From an uncultured Pseudomonadales bacterium (GTDB taxonomy: Bacteria; Pseudomonadota; Gammaproteobacteria; Pseudomonadales; Azotimanducaceae), in assembly GCA_938036875.1 (NCBI GenBank), contig CALHVX010000017.1, forward strand, positions 169,197-233,196: DNA of 64,000 bases, given 5' to 3'. The position numbers were made by a program, and so were the translations under genes. Shown here piece by piece: positions 34,732-43,350 of the stretch. Position 1 is the stretch's first letter. Each line of letters opens with the position of its first letter. The notes beneath the pieces were generated by a model, which saw only the letters and a program-made list of their open reading frames with translations, was not told where the DNA came from and did not search any database.

Positions 34732-34919
34732 TACAAGTGCTCAACCAGATAAAAAACCACCACAAACACTAAGGGCAGCAATATGGCTGCATAAGCCGCC
34801 AAATTGGCACGATCGTTGAGCTTGGGATCTGCTAGCAGCCGCAGGCGTGAACCCAGCAGCAACCAACCTATGCTGGCCAGAACAAACACCAGCGCCAAAG
34901 TCAAAATAATTGCAGGCAT
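34731..34919 (-). CDS. Small two-helix membrane protein (62 aa)
   Basis: The 62 residues form two membrane helices (about 4-22 and 40-60) linked by a charged loop with RLRLLADPKLNDRAN. The last base of its stop is the first base of the methyltransferase GTG, so the frame is tightly coupled. Unknown function; the neighbours and its size suggest a subunit or membrane anchor of the downstream enzymes. Confidence 0.65.
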   Translation of the reverse strand: MPAIILTLALVFVLASIGWLLLGSRLRLLADPKLNDRANLAAYAAILLPLVFVVVFYLVEHL

Positions 34920-34967
34920 ACCGAGATAACCAACGTTTGAACCACTGAAACCACAAGCATACGTGAA

Positions 34968-34997
34968 TTACGAAAAAATTTAATTCCTTCCTATACT
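34968..34997 (+). promoter_or_regulatory. Candidate promoter of the 168-aa unknown gene
   Basis: TTACGA (34968-34973), 18-base spacer and TATACT (34992-34997), 45 bases before the TTG start. The spacer contains an A/T-rich AAAAAATTTAA stretch. The -10 is good (5/6), the -35 weak (3/6). Confidence 0.35.
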
Positions 34998-35041
34998 GAA
35001 GGACAGACCAAGGTTTTACTCTTCACCAGCGAGTCAAAAAA

Positions 35042-35548
35042 TTGACAACCAACCCCCATCAAAACCAAGAAGCAAAGCAGGAGCACCGATACTTCCTGGT
35101 GCGTTGTGAGATGCTCAATCGCAGCGGCGAGCGCAGTGTGCGCTATGTTGAACACCAGAATTTTCGGCTCTGGCAATATCTGATGGCCAACAAGCACCAT
35201 CTACAGGTCGACCGAGCGAGCCTGTGTTTGTGGCTAACAGAAGCGGAATGGCAACAACAACCCGGTTACTTCAAGGCAGCGGGCAACAATGAAGCGGTGA
35301 CCTTGTTGCGCTTTGAGTTGTTCGATGCGGCCAATGCGATCCATGACCGAATTCAACGGTTTGCGGCCAGCAACCTTGCACAACAGCTGCAAGCGCGATT
35401 GTTGCAGCGAGTGCCGCAACAAACCCAAGAGCTAGCAGACTTTGCCGCAACCCTGATTGCCGGTTGGGCGATCGTGCAACAGCCCGAAGCCGACCTGACA
35501 ACACTGGGGCAAGCGCTATCGGTTGATGAGCTGTTACCCGAAGGCTAA
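35042..35548 (+). CDS. Hypothetical protein (168 aa)
   Basis: A soluble protein rich in Gln, Leu and Ala with no signal peptide. Segments such as FRLWQYLMANKHHLQVDRASLCLWL (helix-rich, written as pattern) suggest a compact alpha/beta start and a helical C-terminal half. The TTG at 35042 is the first start; the gene lies alone between two minus-strand units. The amino acid mix matches other real genes here, so I accept it, but recognise no family. Confidence 0.55.
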   Translation: MTTNPHQNQEAKQEHRYFLVRCEMLNRSGERSVRYVEHQNFRLWQYLMANKHHLQVDRASLCLWLTEAEWQQQPGYFKAAGNNEAVTLLRFELFDAANAIHDRIQRFAASNLAQQLQARLLQRVPQQTQELADFAATLIAGWAIVQQPEADLTTLGQALSVDELLPEG

Positions 35549-35583
35549 GCGTGAGGTTGCACCTAGCCCAAGCTAGCGACAAA

Positions 35584-35596
35584 CCCTCTTAGAGGG
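35584..35596. terminator. Hairpin between convergent genes
   Basis: CCCTCT-T-AGAGGG is a perfect inverted repeat, flanked by AAA on the left and a CTTAA on the right, 35 bases after the hypothetical gene and 15 bases before the SDR stop. The T-run is short on both strands (three at most), so termination would be weak. It is well placed for a bidirectional terminator. Confidence 0.4.
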
Positions 35597-35610
35597 CTTA
35601 ACCACAAGGT

Positions 35611-36483
35611 TTACATAGAGGATAGCTGGAGCATGCCTCGAGGCTTAACATCGCTAAGGTCAGTGATCTTATCGAAGTTGCTCGCAATATCTTCTACCGT
35701 TGCATTGGCACCCAAATCAACACCTTCATTCTCTACGATGACAGCCATAGAGTACTTGCCACCAGCAGCCTGAACGATGACACCGTTAGGTGCATCTTCA
35801 GTGCACAAGAACACAACCGCAGGCGTGATGAGCTCAGGACCCAAAGAGTCGTGGGTGCTTTCTGGCATTAGGTTTTCTGTCATACGGGTTATCGCCACCG
35901 GCGCAATAGCATTGGTGTGAATGTTGTTTTTGGCCCCTTCAATTTTCAGGCTATTCATAAAGCCAACTTGACCCATCTTGCCCGCACCATAGTTGGTTTG
36001 GCCGAAGTTACCGTACAAACCTGAAGGTGAGGTGGTCATCACGATACGACCGTAGTTTTGCTCACGCATCACAGGCCAAACCGCTTTAGTGACGTAACCA
36101 ACACCATTGAGGTGTACAGCCAACACCAGATCAAAGTCATCTAGCTCCATTTTTGCAAAGGACTTGTCGCGTAAAATGCCAGCGTTGTTGATCAAAATAT
36201 CTACACGGCCATAGGCAGCCATCGCATCGGTAACAATGCTCTGTGCACCAGCGCGATCGGATACCGAGCCGCCGTTGGCAATAGCTTCGCCACCAGCCGC
36301 TTTGATCTCTTCAACGACCGCTTCCGCAGCGGTTGAGTTGCCGCCGGTACCGTCCATTGCGCCACCTAAGTCGTTGACCACAACTCGGGCACCACGGCTT
36401 GCCAGCTCTAACGCGTGGCAACGGCCCAAGCCACCACCAGCACCGGTAATAATGGCTACTTTGCCGTCAAATGAATAAGTCAT
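35611..36483 (-). CDS. SDR 3-hydroxyacyl-CoA dehydrogenase-like (MFE-2 type)
   Basis: A 290-residue short-chain dehydrogenase. The NAD-binding TGAGGGLG, the NNAG motif (INNAGILRD), catalytic Ser in TTSPSGLYG and YGAGK (Tyr/Lys) are all present. The GQTNYGAGKMG segment and the long N-terminal VVNDLGG region are those of the dehydrogenase unit of peroxisomal multifunctional enzyme 2 (17-beta-HSD4). It would oxidise (3R)-hydroxyacyl-CoA. A strong AGGAG lies five bases before the ATG. It is the last gene of the carboxylase operon, separated by a 52-base AT-rich gap. Confidence 0.9.
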   Translation of the reverse strand: MTYSFDGKVAIITGAGGGLGRCHALELASRGARVVVNDLGGAMDGTGGNSTAAEAVVEEIKAAGGEAIANGGSVSDRAGAQSIVTDAMAAYGRVDILINNAGILRDKSFAKMELDDFDLVLAVHLNGVGYVTKAVWPVMREQNYGRIVMTTSPSGLYGNFGQTNYGAGKMGQVGFMNSLKIEGAKNNIHTNAIAPVAITRMTENLMPESTHDSLGPELITPAVVFLCTEDAPNGVIVQAAGGKYSMAVIVENEGVDLGANATVEDIASNFDKITDLSDVKPRGMLQLSSM

Positions 36484-36535
36484 GGTTGCTCCTAGTTTAA
36501 AAAATTATGAAAAAGTTATAAATACTGACTAAAGG

Positions 36536-38092
36536 CTAAGGCCGATACCCGAAGGTAACCGGCTCAATAAGTCGATCCAACTTGGTCTGAATCAACTCAA
36601 TCCAACGACACAACACCGGCCGCGTTTCGCGCGGATCGATCATATCGTTAATGGAAAAGGACTCCGCTCGCCCAAAGGGTGACCGGGCAGACCGTAGCCG
36701 CTCTTCTAGCTCTCGGCGCTTTTGCTCAGGGTTGTCAGCCTCAGCAATCTCACGACGATAAGCTACCGCCACCCCTCCTTCTAAGGGTAGCGCGCCGGAT
36801 TCTACCGAAGGCCAGGACAACAGGTAAGCGTTGTCTCCAAAATGTGCCGCTGTTGCAACCCCAAATCCTTTGTGCACCTGGATAGAGGCCCAGGGTACGG
36901 TGGCTTGAACCGCAGCGCTAACAGCCGCCATGCCATAGCGAATGGTGCCCGTGGCCTCAGCCTCGGGGCCGATCATAAAGCCTGGCTGATCCACAAAATT
37001 GATGATGGGCAGGTGGAAGCTATCGCAGAGCTCCACAAAGCGACGGTATTTTTGGGCCGCCGCGGTGGTCATGGCGCCCGCATAATGGACGCAATCGTTT
37101 GCTAGCACTCCAACTGGCTGGCCATTTAAGCGGGCTAAGGCACAGATCTGACTTGGACCAAAAGCGGCCCCCATCTCGAAGAAACTATCTAGATCAACCA
37201 CCATCTTTACGATGTTGCGCATATCAAAGGGTGCATTGCTGTCCCGAGGAACCGCAGTTAACAAGTCTTGCTCCATGCGTTCAGGACTATCATCACAGGC
37301 AACCCTAGGTGCTCGCTCACGCACATGGCTAGGCAGGTAGCCTAAAAACTGCCGAACCTGCGCCAAGGCGTCGTACTCATCCTCCGCAATGTTGTCCACA
37401 ACACCGCTAGTGGCGTGTACTTGCGCTCCACCCAACTCTTCTTTGGTTAGGCGGACTCCCAAGGCACGCTCAACCAACGCGGGACCACCAATCAGGATTT
37501 GCGCCGTGTGTCGGGTCATCACCGAAAAATGCGATGCCACCAACCGACCCGCCGGAAAGCCAGCAACCGGACCTAACGCTGCGGAGACAACGGGCACTTG
37601 CCCCATCGCATCTGCAATAATTTTGAAGCGCGGCTCAACGTGAACCGGCTCGCCTAGGGTTCCGCCCTTCTTACCGCTGCCGGCAACGCTGCCACCACCG
37701 CCTTCTAACAATCGAACCAACGGCAACTGGTAATCAACAGCCATATGTTCGGCATAAATGCTTTTGCGCAAACCGGCGGCATTGGGGGACCCACCTTTTA
37801 GGGTGAAGTCTTCACCACCAACCACCACATTGCGCTGGTTAATCTGGCCATGGCCCAACACATAGTTTGCAGGCACATAGCCTTGCAGCTCTTCTGCGTC
37901 GTTGTATTCGGGGATAGCGGTCGCTTGGCCTTCCTCGACAAAGCTGCCGTCATCCAACAGCTCATCAATGCGTTCGCGAATCGTCAGGCGGCCCTTGGCA
38001 TGCTGCTTAGCAATGCCTTCAACCCCACCTTGCTGCTTAGCAAGGTGCCGACGTTCCTCCAGCTCTCGAGTTTCTTTTTCCCAACTCATCAT
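36536..38092 (-). CDS. Acyl-CoA carboxylase, carboxyltransferase (beta) subunit
   Basis: A 518-residue carboxyltransferase that moves carbon dioxide from carboxybiotin to an acyl-CoA. GGGSVAGSGKKGG near residue 140 and the DQPGFMIGPEAEATGTIRYG region are the two carboxyltransferase signatures with oxyanion-hole glycines. Size and sequence suit propionyl-, methylcrotonyl- or geranyl-CoA carboxylases rather than acetyl-CoA carboxylase AccD. ATG at 38092 or 38089. Its partners, the biotin carboxylase and a small carrier, lie upstream in the operon. Confidence 0.9.
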   Translation of the reverse strand: MMSWEKETRELEERRHLAKQQGGVEGIAKQHAKGRLTIRERIDELLDDGSFVEEGQATAIPEYNDAEELQGYVPANYVLGHGQINQRNVVVGGEDFTLKGGSPNAAGLRKSIYAEHMAVDYQLPLVRLLEGGGGSVAGSGKKGGTLGEPVHVEPRFKIIADAMGQVPVVSAALGPVAGFPAGRLVASHFSVMTRHTAQILIGGPALVERALGVRLTKEELGGAQVHATSGVVDNIAEDEYDALAQVRQFLGYLPSHVRERAPRVACDDSPERMEQDLLTAVPRDSNAPFDMRNIVKMVVDLDSFFEMGAAFGPSQICALARLNGQPVGVLANDCVHYAGAMTTAAAQKYRRFVELCDSFHLPIINFVDQPGFMIGPEAEATGTIRYGMAAVSAAVQATVPWASIQVHKGFGVATAAHFGDNAYLLSWPSVESGALPLEGGVAVAYRREIAEADNPEQKRRELEERLRSARSPFGRAESFSINDMIDPRETRPVLCRWIELIQTKLDRLIEPVTFGYRP

Positions 38093-38136
38093 CTAACCCC
38101 GGCTTGTTTACCCCAACGTTTTAACTAGGTCTCAGT

Positions 38137-38979
38137 TCAACCCTTGTTCAGGTGCTCATCAAAGTTGGTATCAGAAAAATTTGGCGCACGCTTTTCAAAG
38201 TTCGCGCGTATCGCTTCTACCTGGTTTGGCGAGCCAATTAGCTCGGTTTGCAGCTTAGCCTCTAGCGCTAAGCCCGCACGTTCATCCGCGTGCCAAGTTT
38301 GTTCCAGCAACCGTTTGCCGTAACGAATCGCATCTGGCGACTTTGAAGCAATCTCGGCGGCCATGCTCAACGCAGCCGCTCGAGGATCAGCATCTAGCTT
38401 GGTGACCAACCCTAACTGTTGCGCCTCTTCGCCGGATAAAACACGACCGGTGAACGTAAGCTCTTTGGCCACATCGAGGGGCACTAGATCTCTTAGGGTT
38501 TGGGTTAGGCTCATATCAGGAATCAACCCCCACTTGATCTCCATCACCGAGATCTTGGCGTCGGGCGTGGCGATGCGAATATCACCACCTAGCGCAACCT
38601 GCGCACCACCGCCATAGGCCACACCATGGATGGCCGTGATCACCGGCACTGGCAATCGCTTCCAAACATAAGCCGGGCGCTGGGCGTGATTCTCAGGCCG
38701 ATCGTCTTTGGCCAACAAGCCGCTGGCTGCGTTTGAACCCGATTCAGCCGAGTCAGACATACCTTGAAAGCTGCCCATATCCAAGCCAGCACAAAATCCA
38801 GGGCCGTTGCCGGAAAGCACCACCGCACGGACGTCCTTAGACTCCGCCAGGCTCTCGCCCGCATCAATAATGGCCTGAAACATCGCCGGATTCAGCGCGT
38901 TGTATTTGTCAGGTCGATTGAGGCGCACATCCGCAACCCCGTCGCGTACTTCAATAGTGACCAATTTTTCGTCTGCCAT
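38137..38979 (-). CDS. Enoyl-CoA hydratase/isomerase family protein (crotonase)
   Basis: A 280-residue crotonase-fold protein. NRPDKYNALN, the oxyanion-hole segments AVVLSGNGPGFCAGLDM and HGVAYGGGAQVALGGDIRIA and the later LIPDMSLTQTL (family-typical LIPDMG) support an enoyl-CoA hydratase. The catalytic Glu pair is not obviously conserved, with EIKWGLIPDM providing one. ATG 38979 is preceded by GGGGGA and is preferred to the TTG four codons upstream. It lies between the carrier gene and the carboxyltransferase gene. Confidence 0.88.
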   Translation of the reverse strand: MADEKLVTIEVRDGVADVRLNRPDKYNALNPAMFQAIIDAGESLAESKDVRAVVLSGNGPGFCAGLDMGSFQGMSDSAESGSNAASGLLAKDDRPENHAQRPAYVWKRLPVPVITAIHGVAYGGGAQVALGGDIRIATPDAKISVMEIKWGLIPDMSLTQTLRDLVPLDVAKELTFTGRVLSGEEAQQLGLVTKLDADPRAAALSMAAEIASKSPDAIRYGKRLLEQTWHADERAGLALEAKLQTELIGSPNQVEAIRANFEKRAPNFSDTNFDEHLNKG

Positions 38980-39109
38980 TTTATCCCCCAAAATCTTAAG
39001 ATATTTTTTGAAAAGCCCTAGATTTGGCTAAGTTAACACGCTCGTGCTTTGATGTTGGTTGCGCCCAGCGCACAGCAACTAAGCCCCAATGCTCGGCTAA
39101 ACCCACCGG

Positions 39110-39334
39110 TTAAACAGCCTCTATAATGGCCAACACTTGATCTTCATCCACAGCATCGGTTTCGGCCACAAGCATCTCAGTTAAGGTCCCAGCAACCGGG
39201 GCCTCCACTGGTATCTCCATTTTCATGGACTCCAAAATCATCAAGACGTCACCAACCGCAACCGCCGCACCAACGGCTACTTGCAGCTTCCAAACGTTGC
39301 CTGTGACTTCGCTTTCTACTTCTACCTTTGCCAT
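39110..39334 (-). CDS. Minimal biotin carboxyl carrier protein (74 aa)
   Basis: A single biotinyl domain with the canonical ESMKMEIP; Lys38 is the biotinylation site. Nothing but the beta-barrel is present: no N-terminal extension as in AccB (about 150 residues). It carries carboxybiotin between the biotin carboxylase just upstream (22 bases away) and the carboxyltransferase two genes on. A 130-base gap separates it from the crotonase gene; that gap has a small hairpin TGCGC-TGG-GCGCA (39060-39072) of unclear role. Confidence 0.9.
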   Translation of the reverse strand: MAKVEVESEVTGNVWKLQVAVGAAVAVGDVLMILESMKMEIPVEAPVAGTLTEMLVAETDAVDEDQVLAIIEAV

Positions 39335-39356
39335 AACCCAACCCTCAACCCAGTGG

Positions 39357-40682
39357 TCATCCTAAAAATTGTTGCAGCAGGCCAGTATGAACCCGACCGG
39401 CCAAGAATTCATCGCTACGCAAAATACGCCTTAACAAAGCAATATTGGTCCTCACGCCCCGAATCTCGTAGGCCTGTAAAGCTACCGCCAAACGCCCTAT
39501 GGCAAGCTCGCGCGTCGGTGCCCAGGCCAGCACTTTGGCCAGCAGAGGATCGTAAAATGGGGTAACGGTCATTCCTTGCGCGTAGCCCGTCTCTACCCGC
39601 ACATGCCGCATGTTAGGCGGCGCGAAGACCTGCAGGCGACCGGTTGATGGCATGCTGGTTTGCGAGTCTTCCGCGTAGACACGGGCTTGTACTGCGTAAC
39701 CAGACAAGGTGGGTTGTGGTGGCAGTTGACCTCCAGCCGCAAGCTGGATTTGCTCTGCCACCAAGTCCAGCCCGGTCACCATTTCGGTCACCCCATGCTC
39801 CACCTGAATACGCGTATTCATCTCAAGAAAACCAAACTCACCGCTTGGGCTTTGCAGGGTCTCTAAGGTACCCACATTGTTGTAGCCCAGGGTTGCAAGC
39901 AATTCAACGCTACGCTCCGCAAGCGCCAAAACGGACTGGCGATCAACCAAGGGTGCCGGTGCTTCTTCGATCACTTTTTGCTGCCGGCGTTGCAACGAGC
40001 AGTCACGTTCAAAGGCGTGCATAACGTTGCCATGTTCATCCGCTAGCACTTGCACCTCGATATGTCGCGCGGGTGAGATCCAGGCTTCCACAAACACCGC
40101 GCCGTTACCGAAAGCCGCTTGGGCCATGCGTTGGCAGCGATCGAAGGCAACCGCCAGCCCTTGATCGTCAGCAACAACCTGCATCCCAATACCGCCACCG
40201 CCAGCGGCTGGTTTTAGCATGACCGGGTAGCCAATCTGGGTCGCCGCCCTTTGTGCAGCCGTCACCGAGTTAAGCTCTTTGCTGCCGGCAAAGAGCGGGA
40301 AGTTGTGCTCCGCCATGAGCTCACGAGCCGCAACTTTATCACCCATGGACGATAGCCACTGCGGTGACGGCCCCACAAAGTGCACACCCAGATCCATAAC
40401 CTGCTGCGCAAAATCTGCATCTTCAGCGAGAAATCCATAGCCGGGGTGCACCGCGTCCGCACCGCTATTCAATATGGCTTGGAGCAGCAGCGGCTTGTTG
40501 AGATAGGTTTCGGCAGCGGTATTGCCCGGCAAGCCGATGCTTTGGGTTGCTTCAGCTAAATAAGGGGCTTGGCTATCCGCATCGGAGTACAGGGCAACAG
40601 ATTCAATACCCAGCCTATGGCAGGCTCGAACAATGCGTCGGGCAATGGCTCCACGATTCGCCACCAATAGCCGTTGAAACAT
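39357..40682 (-). CDS. Acyl-CoA carboxylase, biotin carboxylase subunit
   Basis: A 441-residue ATP-grasp enzyme that carboxylates biotin with bicarbonate and ATP. The start NRGAIARRIVRACHRLG, the Gly-rich loop AAGGGGIGM, HIEVQVLADEHGN and EMNTRIQVEHGVTEM are all diagnostic. Unlike the alpha subunits of propionyl-, methylcrotonyl- and geranyl-CoA carboxylases it has no C-terminal biotin domain; that is the separate 74-aa carrier. A housekeeping AccC with AccB is expected elsewhere, so this copy is likely catabolic. Confidence 0.9.
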   Translation of the reverse strand: MFQRLLVANRGAIARRIVRACHRLGIESVALYSDADSQAPYLAEATQSIGLPGNTAAETYLNKPLLLQAILNSGADAVHPGYGFLAEDADFAQQVMDLGVHFVGPSPQWLSSMGDKVAARELMAEHNFPLFAGSKELNSVTAAQRAATQIGYPVMLKPAAGGGGIGMQVVADDQGLAVAFDRCQRMAQAAFGNGAVFVEAWISPARHIEVQVLADEHGNVMHAFERDCSLQRRQQKVIEEAPAPLVDRQSVLALAERSVELLATLGYNNVGTLETLQSPSGEFGFLEMNTRIQVEHGVTEMVTGLDLVAEQIQLAAGGQLPPQPTLSGYAVQARVYAEDSQTSMPSTGRLQVFAPPNMRHVRVETGYAQGMTVTPFYDPLLAKVLAWAPTRELAIGRLAVALQAYEIRGVRTNIALLRRILRSDEFLAGRVHTGLLQQFLG

Positions 40683-40690
40683 GCCGTTTG

Positions 40691-41080
40691 CTACGCAGGC
40701 GTCATTTGGCTTTGAAACTGGGCCAAATCAAAGTAGTCGCGCCAAGCGGCAATCTTGCCGTCAACCACTTCGAACACGCCCATAACGGCAATGCTGATCC
40801 ACTTGCCACCAATTTCGAACTTGTCCACCCGCTCGGTTAGCACGCGCCCGGAAGCATCTTCTGCGATAGAGATCAGATCCCACTGCACAGCTGTTGAACC
40901 GGCTAGGAACGGCTGTAGAGCTGCCCGAATGTTGTCCCGGCCGGTAACCGCTTCCATGGGGATATTGTGGTACACCGCCGCATCAGCAAAGCAGGCCAAA
41001 ATGCGCTCTATATCCATTTGGTTAAAGCCATCAATCAACTCAAGCACTAGCTGTGTCGCTGAATCATCTGGTGTGGGCAT
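40691..41080 (-). CDS. Limonene-1,2-epoxide hydrolase family protein
   Basis: A 129-residue NTF2/SnoaL-fold protein. The five catalytic positions of Rhodococcus limonene-1,2-epoxide hydrolase (Tyr53, Asn55, Arg99, Asp101, Asp132) appear here as Tyr37 and Asn39 in VYHNIP, Arg84 and Asp86 in TERVDKF, and Asp115 in WRDYFDL, with near-identical spacing. It would add water to an epoxide of a hydrophobic substrate. GGAG lies five bases before the ATG. It is the first gene of the carboxylase operon, which links epoxide opening with acyl-CoA carboxylation. Confidence 0.85.
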   Translation of the reverse strand: MPTPDDSATQLVLELIDGFNQMDIERILACFADAAVYHNIPMEAVTGRDNIRAALQPFLAGSTAVQWDLISIAEDASGRVLTERVDKFEIGGKWISIAVMGVFEVVDGKIAAWRDYFDLAQFQSQMTPA

Positions 41081-41154
41081 ATTGTCTCCAATCGTGTGAG
41101 CTGCGGGCTAGGAGTATACGACCCTTCAGCAAGACGTTGATTATAAGGGATGGA

Positions 41155-41553
41155 TTAGCTTTGCTGATCGATCGAACCAAGATATTCCTGCCAAGCCGCA
41201 ACAAAGCCTCCCAAACCCCGCTTGGTTGTGCCGCTGGTTATCACTTCCAGGTCGGTTGCCTGCTGGACCAACGCCAGCACCGCTCGAGCCTCTGTTGGCG
41301 TCAAGGACAAGCTAAACATGTCTAAGCTCGAGCCGCCTTTAAAGCCTGTCGGTTTGGGAACCGGCGTTTGTGTCATGCAGCGCTGTAGCTGCACAACTAG
41401 ACGCTGATGAACCTCACTTCGGCCAGCGTTTAACTTTGCATCTGCGGCACCGGCAAGCTGGGGATGTTGCAGCAGCTCCAAGGTCTGCTCCAGCATCCAG
41501 CGTGACCAAACACCCGGCGTATCCGCCAGAATTTTATATTGGGGCCAGTCCAT
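41155..41553 (-). CDS. Hypothetical protein downstream of purC (132 aa)
   Basis: A soluble, helix-rich protein without known motifs. The C-terminal segment LTPTEARAVLALVQQATDLEVITSG-like stretch and the GFKGGSSLDMFSL part are the most ordered-looking pieces. ATG 41553 lies 22 bases after the purC stop; an ATG at 41610 would overlap purC by 35 bases. I do not recognise a family. Because it directly follows purC on the same strand it is probably co-transcribed. Confidence 0.5.
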   Translation of the reverse strand: MDWPQYKILADTPGVWSRWMLEQTLELLQHPQLAGAADAKLNAGRSEVHQRLVVQLQRCMTQTPVPKPTGFKGGSSLDMFSLSLTPTEARAVLALVQQATDLEVITSGTTKRGLGGFVAAWQEYLGSIDQQS

Positions 41554-41575
41554 CTCGGGGACACCAGAAGTTTGG

Positions 41576-42499
41576 CTAAAGCGAGAGTTTGCTTTCGGTA
41601 AGGCGTTCATAAGCTTCTAGGTAACGACCAAGGCTCTTATCCATCACCTCTTGGGGCAACTCGGGCCCTGGAGGGCTTTTGTCCCACTGTCCAGCTGCCA
41701 CCACCGTTTCCAAGTAGTTGCGCACTATCTGCTTATCAAAGCTTGGCTGCTCTTGCCCCGGCTGCCATAAATCTGCAGGCCAGAAGCGGGAGCTATCTGG
41801 GGTGAATATTTCGTCGATCAACAAAGGTTCATCGCTGCCAGGCAACCGTCCAAACTCAAACTTGGTATCGGCCAAAATGATGCCGCGCTTAAGCGCGTAG
41901 GCACTTGCCTTGCTGTACAAATCTAAGGTTGCATGCTGTAACCAACGCATGGTTTCTGTGCCCACAACCTCAACACCCTGGGCAAAGCTGATGTTTTCAT
42001 CATGTCCAGAAGCCGCTTTAGTAGATGGCGTAAACAACGGCTCAGGTAGACGATCGCTATTCACCAACCCTTTAGGGAGCTCAATGCCACAAAGCTCACC
42101 TGTGCGCTGATAATCTTTCCAGCCGCTGCCGGTAAGGTAGCCGCGCGCAATGCACTCGATGGGTAAAACCTCGGTTTTACGGCACAACATAATGCGCCGT
42201 GCCAACGTCTTGCGTTGGGTGTCGGTCAAACCCGGCACATCGTTCACATCGGTCGAGAGTAGGTGATGATCAAACTCACCCGCAAAGTGGTCAAACCAAA
42301 ACTTCGAGATCTGCGTCAGCACAATGCCCTTACCGGGCAGACCGTTACCCATCACCACGTCAAAGGCGCTGATGCGATCGGTTGCCACAATAAGCAGCGC
42401 TTCGCTGCCGTCTTCTAGGGTGACATCATACAAATCACGAACCTTGCCGGAGCGGCGGTTCGGTAGTTGCAGTCGGGTTTCTAAAACAGCGTTGGTCAT
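41576..42499 (-). CDS. purC: Phosphoribosylaminoimidazole-succinocarboxamide (SAICAR) synthase
   Basis: PurC condenses carboxyaminoimidazole ribotide with aspartate using ATP, the seventh/eighth step of purine synthesis. SGKVRDLYDV and TDRISAFDVVMGNGLPGKG at the N-terminus and the PIECIARGYLTGSGWKDY segment are diagnostic, with LILADTKFEFG (ADTKFE) later. At 307 residues it is of the longer bacterial/yeast-like type (E. coli PurC has 237). It follows the SDR gene by 22 bases on the same strand. Confidence 0.94.
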   Translation of the reverse strand: MTNAVLETRLQLPNRRSGKVRDLYDVTLEDGSEALLIVATDRISAFDVVMGNGLPGKGIVLTQISKFWFDHFAGEFDHHLLSTDVNDVPGLTDTQRKTLARRIMLCRKTEVLPIECIARGYLTGSGWKDYQRTGELCGIELPKGLVNSDRLPEPLFTPSTKAASGHDENISFAQGVEVVGTETMRWLQHATLDLYSKASAYALKRGIILADTKFEFGRLPGSDEPLLIDEIFTPDSSRFWPADLWQPGQEQPSFDKQIVRNYLETVVAAGQWDKSPPGPELPQEVMDKSLGRYLEAYERLTESKLSL

Positions 42500-42521
42500 A
42501 TTTTTCGGTTGGTCCGCCTTG

Positions 42522-43286
42522 TTAGGTTGTCATGCCGCCATCAGCCATATATACCGAACCAGTAATGAACTGGCTGTCATCGCTTTCTAAAAACAGCATG
42601 ACTTTGGCAATGTCATCCGGCTGAGCATAGCGTTGTAACGGGATTGCTGCCTCCATAGAGGCTTTTGCTTGCTCCGCTTGGCCTGGCGCCAAACCCTCTT
42701 CGAGGCTACGCATCATGCGCGTCTCAACGGGGGAGGGATTCACCGTGTTAACACGGATGTTTAGCGCTGCACATTCTTTGGCGGCTGATCGCATCATACC
42801 AACAACAGCATGCTTGCTGGTCACGTAAGGTGCAACGCCAGGGCTGCCGGTCACACCGGCCACGGATGAGGTGATAACAATGCTGCCACCGCCACGTTTC
42901 TCAAGGTGTGGAATGGCATGTTTAAGCCCTAAAAACACCCCTTTTACGTTTACGTTCATCACCGCATCAAAACGGTCTTCGTCGTAGTCCACGATGGACT
43001 TAACGTCGCCTTCGATCCCGGCGTTCGCTAAGAAACCGTCAACACCGCCATAACGTTCATCGGCTAGTGCAAACATGCGCGCGTTGTCCGCGCTGCTAGT
43101 GACATCCGCAACACAATAGCTTGCACTGTTGGAACCTACCTCATTAACCGCGTCTTCCAAGGCTGACTCGTTAACGTCAACCAATAGCACCTGCGCGCCC
43201 TCTGCAACAAACAGCTTTCCTGCAGCCCGGCCAATACCGCCAGCACCGCCCGTAATTACAATGACCTTTCCTTCTAATCTACTCAT
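42522..43286 (-). CDS. SDR family oxidoreductase
   Basis: A 254-residue classical short-chain dehydrogenase. TGGAGGIGRA binds NAD(P), NAGIEGD is the NNAG-like motif, ITSSVAG carries the Ser, and YVTSKHAV the Tyr and Lys. The C-terminal ITGSVYMADGGMTT is the usual end. An acidic residue after strand 2 (VDVNES) suggests NAD preference. Substrate unknown. It is in the same orientation as purC and the PLP enzyme but with a 64-base gap to the latter. Confidence 0.87.
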   Translation of the reverse strand: MSRLEGKVIVITGGAGGIGRAAGKLFVAEGAQVLLVDVNESALEDAVNEVGSNSASYCVADVTSSADNARMFALADERYGGVDGFLANAGIEGDVKSIVDYDEDRFDAVMNVNVKGVFLGLKHAIPHLEKRGGGSIVITSSVAGVTGSPGVAPYVTSKHAVVGMMRSAAKECAALNIRVNTVNPSPVETRMMRSLEEGLAPGQAEQAKASMEAAIPLQRYAQPDDIAKVMLFLESDDSQFITGSVYMADGGMTT

Positions 43287-43350
43287 GAATCATGCTCCCC
43301 CAGCAAAATTTAATGACCTATCTAGTCGAAATAGATCGTGCAAAGAACGC

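Noticed and set aside
35042..35062. TTGACA at the start of the 168-aa gene, resembling a -35
   Set aside because: It is the start codon region itself, and no -10 lies 17 bases on before any supportable gene.
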